Assembly: GCA_013400115.1 (NCBI GenBank)
Contig: VXBP01008216.1
Location: 62,001 to 126,000, forward strand
Length of the DNA: 64,000 nt
Source: Rhinopomastus cyanomelas
Lineage: Eukaryota > Chordata > Aves > Bucerotiformes > Rhinopomastidae
Direction of reading: 5' to 3'
Shown here: in pieces, positions 23,716 to 34,960 of the stretch
Layout: each line of letters begins with the position of its first letter
Position numbering within the stretch: the stretch's first letter is position 1
The notes under the pieces: generated by a model
What the model saw: the letters and a program-made list of their open reading frames with translations, nothing else
Database searches by the model: none
Told to the model about the DNA's origin: nothing
Position numbers and translations under genes: made by a program

Positions 23716-25264
23716 AGTAAGAACCTTGGGGTCCAAATTTTGAAAGCAGCGACAAGCATCTCCCACTTCTCAGAGGTCCTGAGCCCTCTTGGTCCAGCTC
23801 AACTCTCCCAGCCAGAAGACTCTGTGTACTGAGCACTGGAGGCCAACAACAGTCTCCAGTAGAAGCCAGAGCCATGCTGGCTGTGCTGGGTCAGGAAGCA
23901 GGACTGCCTGGTCCCCAGGCTTGTCCAGTGAGTCAGTCCTACTCCCCTGGCCTGGGGCTGCCTCTGTAAATTACCACCAACCCAGACAGCTCGGAGGGCA
24001 GCTTGCCCCAGCTCCCCCAGACACCTGGGATGCAGCGAGGTGCCAGAGCTGTCTGGTCCTCCTTGTTTAACGTGGAGGAACCAGCTTTGATCAAGTACCA
24101 ATCTTTTAAGTAGCTGAAATTCTCACAGTCGTGAGCCTCCAAGAGCTCTCTACACAACACTACACGTCACAGCTTCCATGAAGGACCCATCAGCTGGCCT
24201 GGCACCAGGCAGGAGGATGCCAGGTCAGGTCCAGCCAGCTGGGCCAGACCGCACCAGTGACTTCAGGGGTGGCACCCGAGACAGTTACGGGGGTGTAGTT
24301 CAGAAGAACAAACTTGTCTCCAAAACAGAGGCTCCAAAGCCCCAAAGTAAGACAGAAAATAGCCAGTGAGTCATTTTTCCTTAGAGAAATGACGTGAAGG
24401 TTACCTGGGTGGTGCCAACTTCTGCCCGGCCGGGATAACCACAGGGACAGGAATAGCTAGAGGAGGGGAAGAGCACAGCTCCTCAGAGCTTCCAAGCAAG
24501 CACCAGCCTGGGCTGCACAGTTCAGCTGCACTCTGGGACACAGATCATCCTTCCAAACAAGAACAACTTGAATTTAAAAGGAATAGGATTGTAGCCTCAA
24601 GATGCTGGAGCAGTAGAGGGAAGTCTCTGCAACTTGGAGGCCACCAGGAGAAAAGCTCAGAGCTGAGATTTGGGGATGACAATGCTCCAGCTCCTCAGCA
24701 AAGGGTGTGTAACCCTGCAGCAGATGCAGCACACCCCAGCCCCTCTGAGTGAGGTGGACAGATGCAGTGTGCTTGATATTAGAGAGGAATCACTGCCACT
24801 CTCTCCAGGGCTCAGCTCACACCAGCCGAGTGCACCTGCCCAACCAGATTCCTGATGGGCTTCACCCACACCAGCAGACCGGCTCTCCCAAAACAACTCT
24901 GGCATCCAGACACGTCCAGCCCAGCATCAGCCAAACAACCCTGCACTCAGCATGATGAGGACCTAGGGCAGCCACCATTCTGGAGAGGCAGTTGCCACCT
25001 TGTTCCTTTCTCAGTTTTCCTCTCCCACTGCACTTCTGCTGCCTCTTTGTCCCCCTATTTGTGTGTTTTCCCCCAATTTCTTGCAAGTTTGTGCTGGGCA
25101 GTACTGGGGGTGCTGACATGCAGGTGGAATGGGGTCAGAATGGTAAATTGTTTATATTCCCTGGTCTCTCCCTTCTCTCCTTGTTCACACAGCCTGTGCT
25201 TTTCGTGCTGTGTGATTCACCACTGTCCTCTTCTGCTCTTCCACCTTCTTCACTCCCCTCGTCC

Positions 25265-25955
25265 AGTATGGGTTGGGGACTGATCTGTTGGAGAACAGTG
25301 TAGGAGAAAGGGACCTGGGGGTTCTGGTGGACAGCAGGGTGGCCAGCAATGGGCCCTTGTGGCCAAGAAGGCCAATGGCATCCTAGGGTAGATCAGAATG
25401 GGAGTGGTTAGCAGATCAAGAGAGGTTCTCCTCCCACTCTGCTCTGCCCTGGTGAGACCACATTTGGAATATTGTGTCCAGTTTTGGGCCCATCAGTTCC
25501 AGAAGGGCACAGAGCTGCTGGAGAGAGTCCAGCACAGAGTCACAAAGATGATGAAGGGAGGGGAACATCTTCCTTATGAGGAAAGGCTGAGGGAGCTGGA
25601 TCTTTTGAGCTTGGAAAAAAGGAGACTGAGGGGTGACCCCATTAATGTTTAAAAATATGTGCAAGATGGGTGTCTGGAGGATGGAGCCAGGCTCTGCTCT
25701 AGTGATAAGATGAGGGGCGATGGGTGTCAGCAGAAACAGAGAAGTTTTCACATCAATCTGAGAAGGAACTTCTTCCCAGTGAGGGTGACAGAGCACTGGA
25801 AGGGGCTGCCCGGGGGGTTGTGGAGTCTCCTTCTCTGGAGACATTTAAAACCCACCTGGACATGTTCCTGTGTGACTAGATCTAGGTGATGTCATGGGAG
25901 GATTGGACTGGATGACCTTTTGAGATCCCTTCCAATCCCTAACGTTCTGTGATCC
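25265..25955 (+). mobile_element. Long CR1 LINE fragment
   Basis: Runs from the AAGGGACCTGGGGGTTCTGG block, through GCCAAGAAGGCCAATGGC and GTGAGACCACATTTGGAA, to a tail at CCTAACGTTCTGTGATCC. It is about 690 bases long and 5'-truncated, with frame breaks throughout. Confidence 0.93.
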
Positions 25956-27247
25956 ATTCTTTTGCCTTCCCCTGCACGAGACACGAACAGAGCCTTCTCC
26001 ACATCCCCTGTCAGCACCTACTTACTCGACATCAGCTGAAAAAGCATCCACAGAACCATCACATCTTTAGATTTCACGCCAGTGGAGCTATCAGTGACGG
26101 CTCCGAATAGCTACAAGCAGCACATTCAGGCTGCTCTCAGCATTCTGATGACCCTCACTCCCCCCACCTCTCCCCTTCCCCACCATGCAGAGTCAGTTTG
26201 TGTCTAAATGAGCGGCAGATCAATTAGCAGGGACAAGTGTACATGTGTATGTGCGTGTGGGAGGGTGTTTAAGCTAATATATTCCAGTGCTGATAGCTTG
26301 ATCCTCTTTGAGACTCTGAGAATGAACGGGTCTCCATCTGCACTGAAGATTAGTGGAGTTCCTAATCACTAATTATGACTCAGAGGTTTTAAGAGCGATG
26401 CAGACTGTACAAGGGTGCCCTGATTTTGTAGGAAATGAGGAGACCAAGCTAGTGCTTTGATGGATGGTCCATGAAAGACAGCAAAGAGCTGCAGTGGCAA
26501 TGCTAGCAAAAGGAGAGGCAGAGGGCTAAACAGGGAGCAAAAGGAAAAAGGAACATTAAGACCACCAGGTGCCCAAAAAGCTCTCAGTTTGCCTTTCCAC
26601 AAGCCTCCTTGTCCAGCAAGAGCAAGGAGGCCAGCCTCTCTGCACCAGAGATCTACCCGAGTTCACACAGTGGTACCTTTGTGGGGGATCTGCTCCGAGA
26701 GCGGCGCGAGCGGCGTTTGGATTTGAACGTAGCTTGTGAAGTGCATCACATCGAGGGAGAAACAACATTGACACAGGCCAAGGCAGCTGGTGAATAGAAG
26801 GCACTGTCTCAATCTGGCACCGTGACACCCCAGAGGAAATGAGATGAAGTTCCCAGTCTGGCTGGAAGTTCGTCTGCTTAAGGGAAGAGGGAGGAGCGGT
26901 ACCGCAACTGCGGGTTTGTTTGAACAACCTCTCTGGAGCAGAGAACGCTCCATCATGAGCTCCAGTGGAAATGTGTCTGGCTGAGACCTTTGGAAACCTG
27001 CTGCTGGAAGCACAGAAAGCCAAGCTTAACTCTAAGCTGTAGGGAAGCAGAGCCCAGAGCCGATCCTCCTCAGTCCTACAAGAGGCTCCTCCAAAGCCCT
27101 GGACATGCAGAAGCCTCCACACATCATGTTTGGACATCGTGGGGGTTAAGGCAGAGCCAAAGCTCTGCAGGTGTTGTACAAGCAGTGTCACAGCATCAGG
27201 TTAGATCGCTTTGGAAACAAAAAGAGATGGATGAAAGCAGTCACAGC

Positions 27248-27634
27248 AAAAGGCTGAGGGAGCCGGGTCTCTAGCTTGGAGAAGAGGAGACTGAGGGGTG
27301 AACTCAGTCATGTCTATAAATACGTGAAGGGTGGGTATCAGAAGGATGGAGCCAGGCTCTGCTCAGTGTCATCTAGTGATAAGATGAGGGGCAATGGGTG
27401 TGAGCTGGAACATAGGAGGTTCCACGTCAATATGAGAAGGAACTACTTCCCAGTGAGGGTGATGAAGCACTGGAAGGGGCTGCCCTGGGAGTTGTGGAGT
27501 CTCTTTCTCTGGAGACGTTTAAAACCTGCCTGGATGTGTTCCTGTGTGACTTGGTCTAGGTGATCCTGCTGTGGCTGGGGGATTGGACTAGAAGATCTTT
27601 GGAGGTCTCTTCCAATCCTTAATGATTCTATGAA
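27248..27634 (+). mobile_element. CR1 LINE fragment
   Basis: AGGCTGAGGGAGCCGGG, GTGTCATCTAGTGATAAGATG, AAACCTGCCTGGATGTGTT and the TGATTCTATGA tail. It retains the segment missing from the copy at 5620. Confidence 0.93.
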
Positions 27635-30044
27635 AGCTTTCCCAGAGCAACCAGTAATGCTCAGTGCCTGGAGTTCAAATCTTTGAAGGTGCACAGATTC
27701 TGCGTCCCCTAAGCAGGTCTTCAAGCTCCCTTTGGAAAGCCCTGGCCCATACAGAGACCTCAGATGCTTCCTCCGAGCATCACTCCTGGGGTCTGTCTGG
27801 TGCAGCAGAAGGAAAGCTCTGCCCTGAGACCACAGCTCTCCCCCTAATGCTCCAGCACCACCTTCATCACTGTGAAAAGAGGAGGACAAGGAAAACAGGG
27901 CATCTCCAGGCTGTCAGCATATTTCATAATGAAAAGCTAAGGTGTGGTGGCAGAGGAAGCACAGCCCTGGCTGTCCAAACCAACTGCATTAGCAGCACAG
28001 GAAACAGACGTCAGCTGCTTCCTCTCCCCACCCCAGGTACCTATGGGATGGACACACTCACAGAGCTCCTTTGCTGTGCTGTGTCAGCAAAACCTTTTCA
28101 CTTCTGAGGAAGTGGCCTTTCAGAGGTCAAAAAGCACTTGGGACAAAGAACTTCCATCAGTTCCCACTTTTACACCAGAGGCTGTTAGGCAAATAACTAG
28201 TGTGGCTGAACTGCTTAATCACAGAGATGCTCCCATGCCTGGTTTCGTGTCCGGCAGATACTGACCACAAAGTGTCATCACATCCCACGGGCAGTCTGGG
28301 GACACTCTGCCTGGTTTCTCTTTTCCCTTGACACTGACTCGACCAGTTTTTAATTGATAAAGATTTGCTGCCTTATCAAAAGGACTGATGCAATATTTCT
28401 TCCTTAATTTAAAGGCTAGAACTAAGGAGGCATGAGTGTGCTGCAGGATGTGCAGGTGAACAGGGGCATCCACACCTCAGGACACGAGAGACACGGGAGT
28501 ATGGCAGTGCTGACATCCCATCCCTCAGGAACCCAACACGGGATACAAGTTGATCCTGAAAATTTCTTGCTTTGCTTATTAACCTCATTTATATAAAAAT
28601 TGCACTTTCTGCCCCACTGGTCTATAATTAAATCCGAGAGAGGTGGCCTACAAAACCAGTGTGGGGAGAGCTCTGCTGAAGGCTTGATGTTGGGTGGTGC
28701 ATCAGGACACCCAGAAGGGCCACTCTCTCTCTCCCACTGCGGGAGACCCCAAAGCTCAGCTCCAAGCCCAAACAACCAGCATGGACCTGCTGCTGTGTCA
28801 GGTCTTCAATCAGCTGTCTCTGCAAGGCTCTAGGTTTTCTAGAACAGGCTTTCTGATGCTCTCTATCATGGACAAGAGAATGTTTCCTGGATCCAGCTCA
28901 AGTGCTCACAGAGAGGATAAGTTCACACGCCACATAACCCTCCTCCCCTCACATGGGTTCAGAGGGGAATGGGACACCTTGTCAGCACTTTGGCTGACAA
29001 ACTCCTCCAAATGAATGGGCTCTGAGCAAAAAGGACGTCCCTAGGTGAGACAGATGGTGGCAAACATGGAGCAGAGACGAGCTTAGGGAAGTGCCCGAGC
29101 TTGGCTTGTTGAGCTGAGGCCTCTGCACCAGCGACCGGGTGAAACAGCAGTGGGTAAGACGTTGGGAGGTTTCCTACACACACACATACTAGAAAGAAGG
29201 TGACTGACAAAGGCTGGTTTGTTCTTGTCGGGTTGGAGCTTTTTTTGTACTTAAAGCTGCTAAGGCAGGTAAAGGCTTTATGCTGGCAGAGAGGATTTCA
29301 GGCTCCCCTGGCCAGACTGCTCTGCCCACGTGAGAACCTCTGCACCTGCCAGCTTCAGAAGTTGTAAGTGAAAGCCCTGCATAGAAGCATAAAAATGAAT
29401 CGTTGCTCCATGCTAGGACTCAAGCTCAGGTCTTCCCATGAGGGGAGTGAGCATTTTGTATTTAAGACCAAAAAGTCCCTCCACCACAATAACAAACTTA
29501 GCAGCCCAAGGAGAAGAAATCCTACTGGCTTTTCTTTCACCATAGTAACACACTGGTGATTAAAGAGAGACCTGCTGGCAGGATCCAACTCACCCCAAAC
29601 CAGCCACTGACACACAAAACAATGGGAACCCCAAAGTGACCTGAAGTCTCCAGTGCTCACCACCAGCAGCACAAGTGTCCGTCACCTCACCCTTCATTGC
29701 GTGTCCCTTGCACATAGCTCAGTGGCAAAGCCCTGACTTGTTTCCTGAGGTGTCACACTGTGCACAGCTCAGGGAGTCCAGAAGCAAAGGTTTAGCCAAA
29801 ATAGCCTTTAAATACAGCCTACAGTAGTTTTCACACCCACAATAGGAATGTGAAGTTGTAGCCATGTGAACATTCTCAATGAAGCCAAGGTAGGAAAGCC
29901 CGTGTGAAGCTTGTGCCCCCATGCCAGTATCAGTAACACAAGGCAAAAGTGGGCTTTCACGTGGCTGCAATAGCTGCAGGGCTTCTCCCAGCAAAACTGA
30001 GAAGACAAATGGCATCCCTGGCAGGTAAGATAGTTGTTCCATCC

Positions 30045-30180
30045 AGTTCACAGACAAAGGACACAGGCACAGAGAAGGTAAATAATTTGGCCAAAATAAT
30101 GCAGGATCTACAGTAATGACAGGACACAATATCTCACATTCAAGATTAGACACTGCAGCATCTACCTCCAACCCCGTGGA
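30045..30180. mobile_element. MIR-like SINE remnant
   Basis: CACAGACAAAGGACACAGGC, CACAGAGAAGGTAAATAATT and TGGCCAAAATAATGCAG follow the order of the MIR core (cacagagaggttaagtaact, then tgcccaaggtcacacag), with decay. MIR is an ancient amniote SINE and survives as scattered remnants in birds. A profile search is needed to confirm it. Confidence 0.4.
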
Positions 30181-30719
30181 GAGCTCTGCACTGCACATTT
30201 TGCTCATGCATTGCTCCCCAGAGCCCAAGATGAAGGAGTAACACAGCATGGCTCAGGACATCTCTGCATGCAGGGGTCATCAGCTACTGGCTCTAGACAC
30301 TTCCATAGCTTGGAATGTTTCATAAAGGAAAATGATATTTAACCTCTAAATGGCTCTGATATCCAAACATTTAAATATCATCTGCTCAGTCCCTGACCCA
30401 CCAGACTCAGCCAGGACATCACCAGTGGTTTTAACAGCAGACAGCCAAGGCTTCAGCAGAAGACGCCATGGGTTCTGCAGCCCAACAAGGAAGAGCTGCA
30501 GGGCATTATTTCCACCATCTCCTACACTCCCAATTACCACTAGGAAATTCTTGAGGTTAAAATGTGAGAGTCACCATGTTCCCTCCTGGTTTCATCTCCC
30601 AGGGATAACCTTTGGAGTGGTGAGCATGGAGCAACAGGTCTCTGCCTGTGCCCAGCAGTGCTCTCCTCATGCCTGTGACAAGCAGAAGGGAGTGGGGAAG
30701 GAGCACTTCCCCATCACCC

Positions 30720-30786
30720 CTTGGCAGGGGGATTGGACTAGATGATCTTTTGAGGTCCCTTCCAATCCCTGATGATTCTATGATTC
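30720..30786 (+). mobile_element. CR1 LINE 3' tail
   Basis: Only the final 65 or so bases: GGGGATTGGACTAGATGATC to TGATTCTATGATTC. Confidence 0.88.
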
Positions 30787-31937
30787 AAGGGCCCCTGGAA
30801 GGACAACAGAAGCACCAATTGCCTCTTTCTACCTATTTTCACATCCCAACTTTAGGATATAAACACAAGGTCAGTGATGCTTTTCATAGCAAAGACATTA
30901 ATCTACCATCAACCATTAGTGAGTTTGGGCAGAGACACAGTCACACTTTGTTTTGGAAAGAAAAAAAGAGAAATGTCTTTTTGCTTCAAGCCAACGATGG
31001 GAAAACTGCAGCTGAACAGGCTGAACAGAGCTGTTGTCTGAGCTGGTCTGTACCGAGCCGTTACTCCAGCCTCTGGAGAGACAGGGTTTGCCTCCACCGG
31101 GATGCAGCAGGGAGCAAAGGCAACCTGAGCTCCACGTTCTTTAGGTGAGCAGACTCCAGAAACAACAGCCAGACACTGCAGGTGCAGCTAGATTTTATCT
31201 GTAGAGAAAGAAGGGAGCTAGGGCTGCACCCCCTGTTTCTTCAGCTCAGAGCAGGTGGGGAATGGGGAGTAGTGCTGCCTCTACCCCTGCATTCCCCAGC
31301 CACACAGGACCCACATTCCTCAAGTGACACACTGTCCCCTATATCACCAACTGTTTACAGCCATCACCCACACAAGATCCCAAGAAGCATTCGAGCACTT
31401 GAAAGAACGTCCAGCACCACAAAGCCATCCTGCTCCTGAGCACACCTTAAAGCTAATAAACAGATCCCTTTGGGCTTAATCAGGCGCAGATGTCCTTTCA
31501 GCAGGACTTTCCCATGGAAGTCACATCCTAGTGGCTCCGGAGAGCTGTTTGTACGAGCTGTGTCGCTCTGTATTGCAACACAGCAGGGAGAGGGGTGAAG
31601 CAGCAATGAAATGTTCAGCATAACCCCGCAAACACTCAGACAAGTTTACACGTGAGGCAAAAATACAGGCGTGAAAACAAAGAACCACTAGCAGAAACAG
31701 ACTCCAGAAGGAGTGACACTACCCTGAGTACAACTGCATATGCCAGTAACTATGAGGATGGTGCTGTGTTTAATGCCCGGAGGAAGGGGTGCCTCCCAAT
31801 TGTTGTTTCAGCCCCTCTAAATCAAAGAGGGATCCCTGTGCCACACAAAGGGCAGTCCCATTACAAGCTGCCACTACTCAGTTCCATAAACACAAATTGC
31901 AGAAAAAGCTACAGCCAGTCTCTCCCACGGCAGCATC

Positions 31938-32007
31938 CTCCTGTGTCAGGGCGATTAGACTAGATGATCTTTCAAGGTCCCTTCCAATCCCTAATGTTCT
32001 GTGATCC
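31938..32007 (+). mobile_element. CR1 LINE 3' tail
   Basis: TTAGACTAGATGATCTTTC to AATGTTCTGTGATCC. It ends about 270 bases from the exon 1 donor. Confidence 0.88.
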
Positions 32008-32278
32008 TGCTCTGAGAATATAGAAAATACCGACCCCAGACCCTGAATTCAAGGCACCGGCTGTTGGAATGCAGCACTGGACATCGGCTCAGCCTCTACA
32101 ATAAATCCGGTGGGTGTCCCCGCACCAGGGCTGCGGGACCGGTGGCTCGACGCTCCTCACCCCATCCCACCTGCCTCCCCCAGGGCTGCGCGCTGATGAA
32201 CGGGAGAAGGGAGCAAGCACGTGTGCGGGTGGCACGATGCTCTGGCACAGAACCCGAGCTGCCAAGGCTTGTTTTTAC

Positions 32279-32440
32279 CTGGTAGACATCCCGGAGGCCA
32301 CACCACGCTCTCAGGGCTTGCCGACATGCCCGCAGCCGAGCCGCGTACCACCGCCTCAGCGCGGCCACCGTCACGGTCCAGACGAAGCGGCTGCCGCTGA
32401 AGAGCAGGTCCTCCACCCCGCACATGAACACCGAAGCCAT
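32279..32440 (-). CDS. FRMD4B: FRMD4B coding exon 1 (residues 1-54)
   Basis: This is the first coding exon of FERM domain-containing protein 4B (GRSP1), a cytoplasmic scaffold known to bind the Arf exchange factor cytohesin-3/GRP1 and to act at cell-cell junctions. On the minus strand the ATG is at 32440 and the frame stays open for 54 codons to a donor CAG|GTAAAA at 32279/32278. The peptide begins MASVFMCGVEDLLFSGSRF and ends GLRDVYQ, which matches my memory of the human FRMD4B N-terminus apart from a few substitutions in the middle. It is basic, Trp- and Arg-rich, and precedes the FERM domain. The exon ends in phase 0 and joins exon 2 in frame. The start has G at +4 but C at -3, so its Kozak context is modest. 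A GTG-begun extension upstream is open but not needed. The exon lies in CpG-rich DNA next to a TATA/GC-box promoter. Confidence 0.9.
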
Positions 32441-32520
32441 GAGCTGCTCCGCCGGCCACACGAGCTCCCGCTGCCGCCTCTCGCCGCCTCGTTCAAACGC
32501 CTGGCATGACGCAGCCCGGC

Positions 32521-32534
32521 TTTATAAGGGCGGG
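32521..32534 (-). promoter_or_regulatory. FRMD4B: TATA box with adjoining GC-box, likely FRMD4B core promoter
   Basis: On the minus strand CCCGCCC (32528-32534, an Sp1-type GC-box) is followed directly by TTATAAAG (32520-32527). A start site 25-30 bases downstream would be near 32495, giving a 5' leader of roughly 55 nt before the ATG at 32440. A CRE-like half site, TGCGTCA (32507-32513), lies between. An ATG at 32507 with a five-codon frame (including stop) would be just upstream of that predicted start and so probably not transcribed from it. Confidence 0.5.
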
Positions 32535-32708
32535 CGGAGGGCAGGGGTGTCGCGCAGAGCCAGGGTCAAGCCTTCAAACAAACTCCTCTTTCACGGCGCT
32601 TCCTGGGCAGATTCCCAGGCATGCCCCAGCGCCTGAAGCTGAGCCAGCGGCTGCGCTGGCTGAGCCCTCCGCGCAGCTCACACAGCAGCCTTGTCCTCCT
32701 TAGCAGCT

Positions 32709-32716
32709 TATATAAA
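32709..32716. promoter_or_regulatory. TATA element readable on both strands
   Basis: The plus strand reads TATATAAA. The minus strand across the same site reads TATATAAG within ATTTATATAAG. It lies between the two CpG-rich lobes, about 270 bases upstream of the FRMD4B ATG. It could serve a second FRMD4B start or a divergent plus-strand non-coding transcript. No plus-strand coding exon was seen nearby. Confidence 0.35.
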
Positions 32717-33053
32717 TCTCCGTTAAGCTCCAGTAGCCGCCACGGTGTTTTCTAATTAAACGTTAACCCTTTTGCCATATGCCCCGACAACAACCCCCTT
32801 CAGCCGCTGGAGGAGGAGAAGGAAAGCGCTCGGCAGCCCTCATCGCCGCCGCCCTCCATCCAGCGGGCTGGGCAGGGGCTTCACAGCAGCTGTCGCCGAG
32901 CCCCTCGGATCTCTCTGCCTCCGACACTTCGCTATCTGCCAGCGAGGGAACAGAGCTGTCATCGTTTTCTGCCGGCTGATCCCGCGCTCAAGTTAGACAC
33001 TAGATCCCCTGTTTTGAAAAAGTACCTCTGGGAGGCAGCAAGTGGATAGAAGT

Positions 33054-33064
33054 GGGGGGGGGGG
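33054..33064 (+). repeat. Poly-G run
   Basis: Eleven consecutive G on the plus strand (C on the minus strand), about 600 bases upstream of FRMD4B exon 1. Likely length-polymorphic and error-prone in sequencing. Confidence 0.9.
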
Positions 33065-33967
33065 AGCCAGCACAAGGGATGAAACTACTTCTGCAAAAGT
33101 AGATGCATTAATTTCTCTTCCAGCTGGGGCCGTGGCAGATGCCCAGAGCAGAGAGTCATCTCCCTGCTCCACACCTCCCCCTTGGCTGTGGCACCGCACT
33201 GGCTACACACTCAACACCTGCCAGAGAGATGATTCTGTTCTTAAACTAATTCCATTAACGCAGCGCTTGCTGCATGAGGAAAACAGAGCCGCTGGTGCTA
33301 TCCGAGCTCTTTTCAAACAGCCTACAGCAAATAAACACTGCAATAATAGCCCACAGGAGACTTCAGCCCAGCCTCAGTAGTCAGGGTAAAACTAGGCAGC
33401 ATCTTGCCCTTCTAGGGCTTAATCTGTTGATGCCACCAAGCTGCACCTTTCATTTGTGAGCTCCTTCCTATTAAAAGCTAAAGGAGAGTGGAAGTCAAAG
33501 GACTATTAAACCTTGTAAGACCCTCTCAGAGGATTTGACACTTCCTAAGCTTTTTGGAACAGAAGCTGTGGGGAGCCTCACACAGCACCAGCAGAACCTT
33601 ACTGAAGGAAGTTCTCAAGAAGAACGTTTTTGGTTGAAACCATCATCAAGACTGACCTGTAAAAGTAATCTCTTGTGATGAAATGAATTAAAAGAGCGCA
33701 GGAACCACCTGCATCAAGGCTGCATGGAGAGCTAAATCCCATGACACTGCTGGCACTGCTTCCCTGGGGCACTGCCTGCCAACAGTTGCAGCAGCCCCAT
33801 CCCAAGTGCTCTTCACAGGAGGAAGACACCTTGCACGCTCCCAGCACACGACAAGTATTCACAAAGCCCACTTCACTCCATATAAATCAACCTTCTTCAC
33901 AGTGCCAGAACCTGCACTCACTCACCAGGAGCTCCTGCGCTGCAGTTGGGGTGATGTAATTCTGTAA

Positions 33968-34072
33968 ATAGATCACAGAACCATCAAGGCTGGAAAGGAC
34001 CTCTGAGATCATCAAGTCCAGCCTTTGACCCAACACCTCCATGACCACGAGACCAAACCAGATGACCGGATT
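33968..34072 (-). mobile_element. CR1 LINE 3' scrap
   Basis: ATCACAGAACCATCAAGGC, GAGATCATCAAGTCCAGCC and CACCTCCATGACCACGAGAC. It belongs to an older subfamily. Confidence 0.82.
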
Positions 34073-34375
34073 AGACAAGGTTTGGTCCTGTGTGTTTCCA
34101 AGCATCATTCATTTTCCTTTCACACATCAAGCATGAGCAGCTCTGTGCCTCTTGGTGCTGTTTAAACCCCTCTGAGCTTTGCTTTCAGACAAGGGAAACA
34201 GCAAAACCTTATTGCAAATGTTGTTAGAAGCTGGTATGTTGTGTCTGCAACAGCTTGATTCATGTTATAACAGGAGGCAGGTAAAGACTCGGGCTCTACA
34301 TTCAAATCCAGCATCCATATACCCACACCAAGAGTTTTATCACCCCTGTAAATGCTGTCTTGGAGTGTGTGGCCG

Positions 34376-34960
34376 CACAGAACCACAGAACATTAGGGAT
34401 TGGAAGGGACCTTAAAGATCATCTAGTCCAATTCCCCCCATAACAGCAGGATCACCTAGACCAAGTCACACAGGAACACATCCAGGCGAGTCTTAAATGT
34501 CTCCAGAGAAGGAGACTCATGACCCTCCCTTGGGCAGCCCGTTCCAGTGCTCAGTCACCCTCAACTAGAAGAAGCTCCTTCTCACTTTTATGTGGAACCT
34601 CCTATGTTCCAGCTTACACCCACTGCCCCTTGTCCTATCATTAGATGACACTGAGCCTGGCTCCATCCTCCTGACACCCACCCTTCACATATTTATCAAC
34701 ATTAATGGGGTCACCCCTGAGTCTCCTTTTTTTCCAAGCTCAAGAGACCCAGCTCCCTCAGCCTTTCCTTGTAAGGGAGATGCTCTAGTCCATCATCTTT
34801 GTGGCTCTGTGCAGGACTCTTTCCAGCAGTTCTGTGTCCTCCTGGAACTGAGGAGCCCAGAACTGGACACAATATTCCAGATGTGGTCTCACCAGGGCAG
34901 AGCAGAGTGGGGAAGAGAACCTCTCTCAATCTACTAACCACCCTCCTTCTGCCTTTCTCC
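34376..34960 (-). mobile_element. CR1 LINE fragment
   Basis: CACAGAACATTAGGGATTGG through CACCCACCCTTCACATATTT to GATGTGGTCTCACCAGGGC and beyond. It is a nearly continuous 3' segment of about 585 bases. Confidence 0.93.

Larger units (their letters stand above)
9367..32278 (-). other. FRMD4B: FRMD4B intron 1 (22.9 kb)
   Basis: GTAAAA at 32278 and TTTGCAG at 9367 bound a 22,912-nt intron. CR1 copies lie at 9840-10240, 11492-11650, 14279-15105, 15150-15308, 17530-17720, 22640-22722, 23320-23715, 25265-25955, 27248-27634, 30720-30786 and 31938-32007. A CpG-rich patch with a candidate exon is at about 21480-21780. A MIR-like SINE is near 30045-30180. The long unique stretches 11655-14278, 15310-17528, 17720-22640 and 27635-30040 show no further convincing exon. 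The T/A-rich piece around 11800-12060 looks like possible regulatory sequence. Confidence 0.85.
32130..32960. promoter_or_regulatory. CpG island spanning FRMD4B exon 1 and the promoter
   Basis: CpG density rises sharply over exon 1 (about 32130-32560) and again at 32790-32960, with a less rich gap between. This is the only strong CpG island in the window and matches the first exon and core promoter. It is seen directly from composition; the exact borders were judged by eye. Confidence 0.7.

Noticed and set aside
26556..27191. 211-codon open frame on the minus strand, the longest in the window
   Set aside because: Cys-, Ser- and Leu-rich low-information peptide with no domain. It lies in intron 1 with no convincing acceptor/donor pair in phase with FRMD4B.
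29165..29190. Microsatellite-like (AC)n run, and a similar GT-rich run at about 26235-26262
   Set aside because: Both are very short and interrupted; not worth annotating as repeats.
29719..30249. 176-codon open frame on the minus strand
   Set aside because: The stretch overlaps a MIR-like remnant and unique intron sequence. The peptide resembles no family I know and has no supporting promoter or splice sites.
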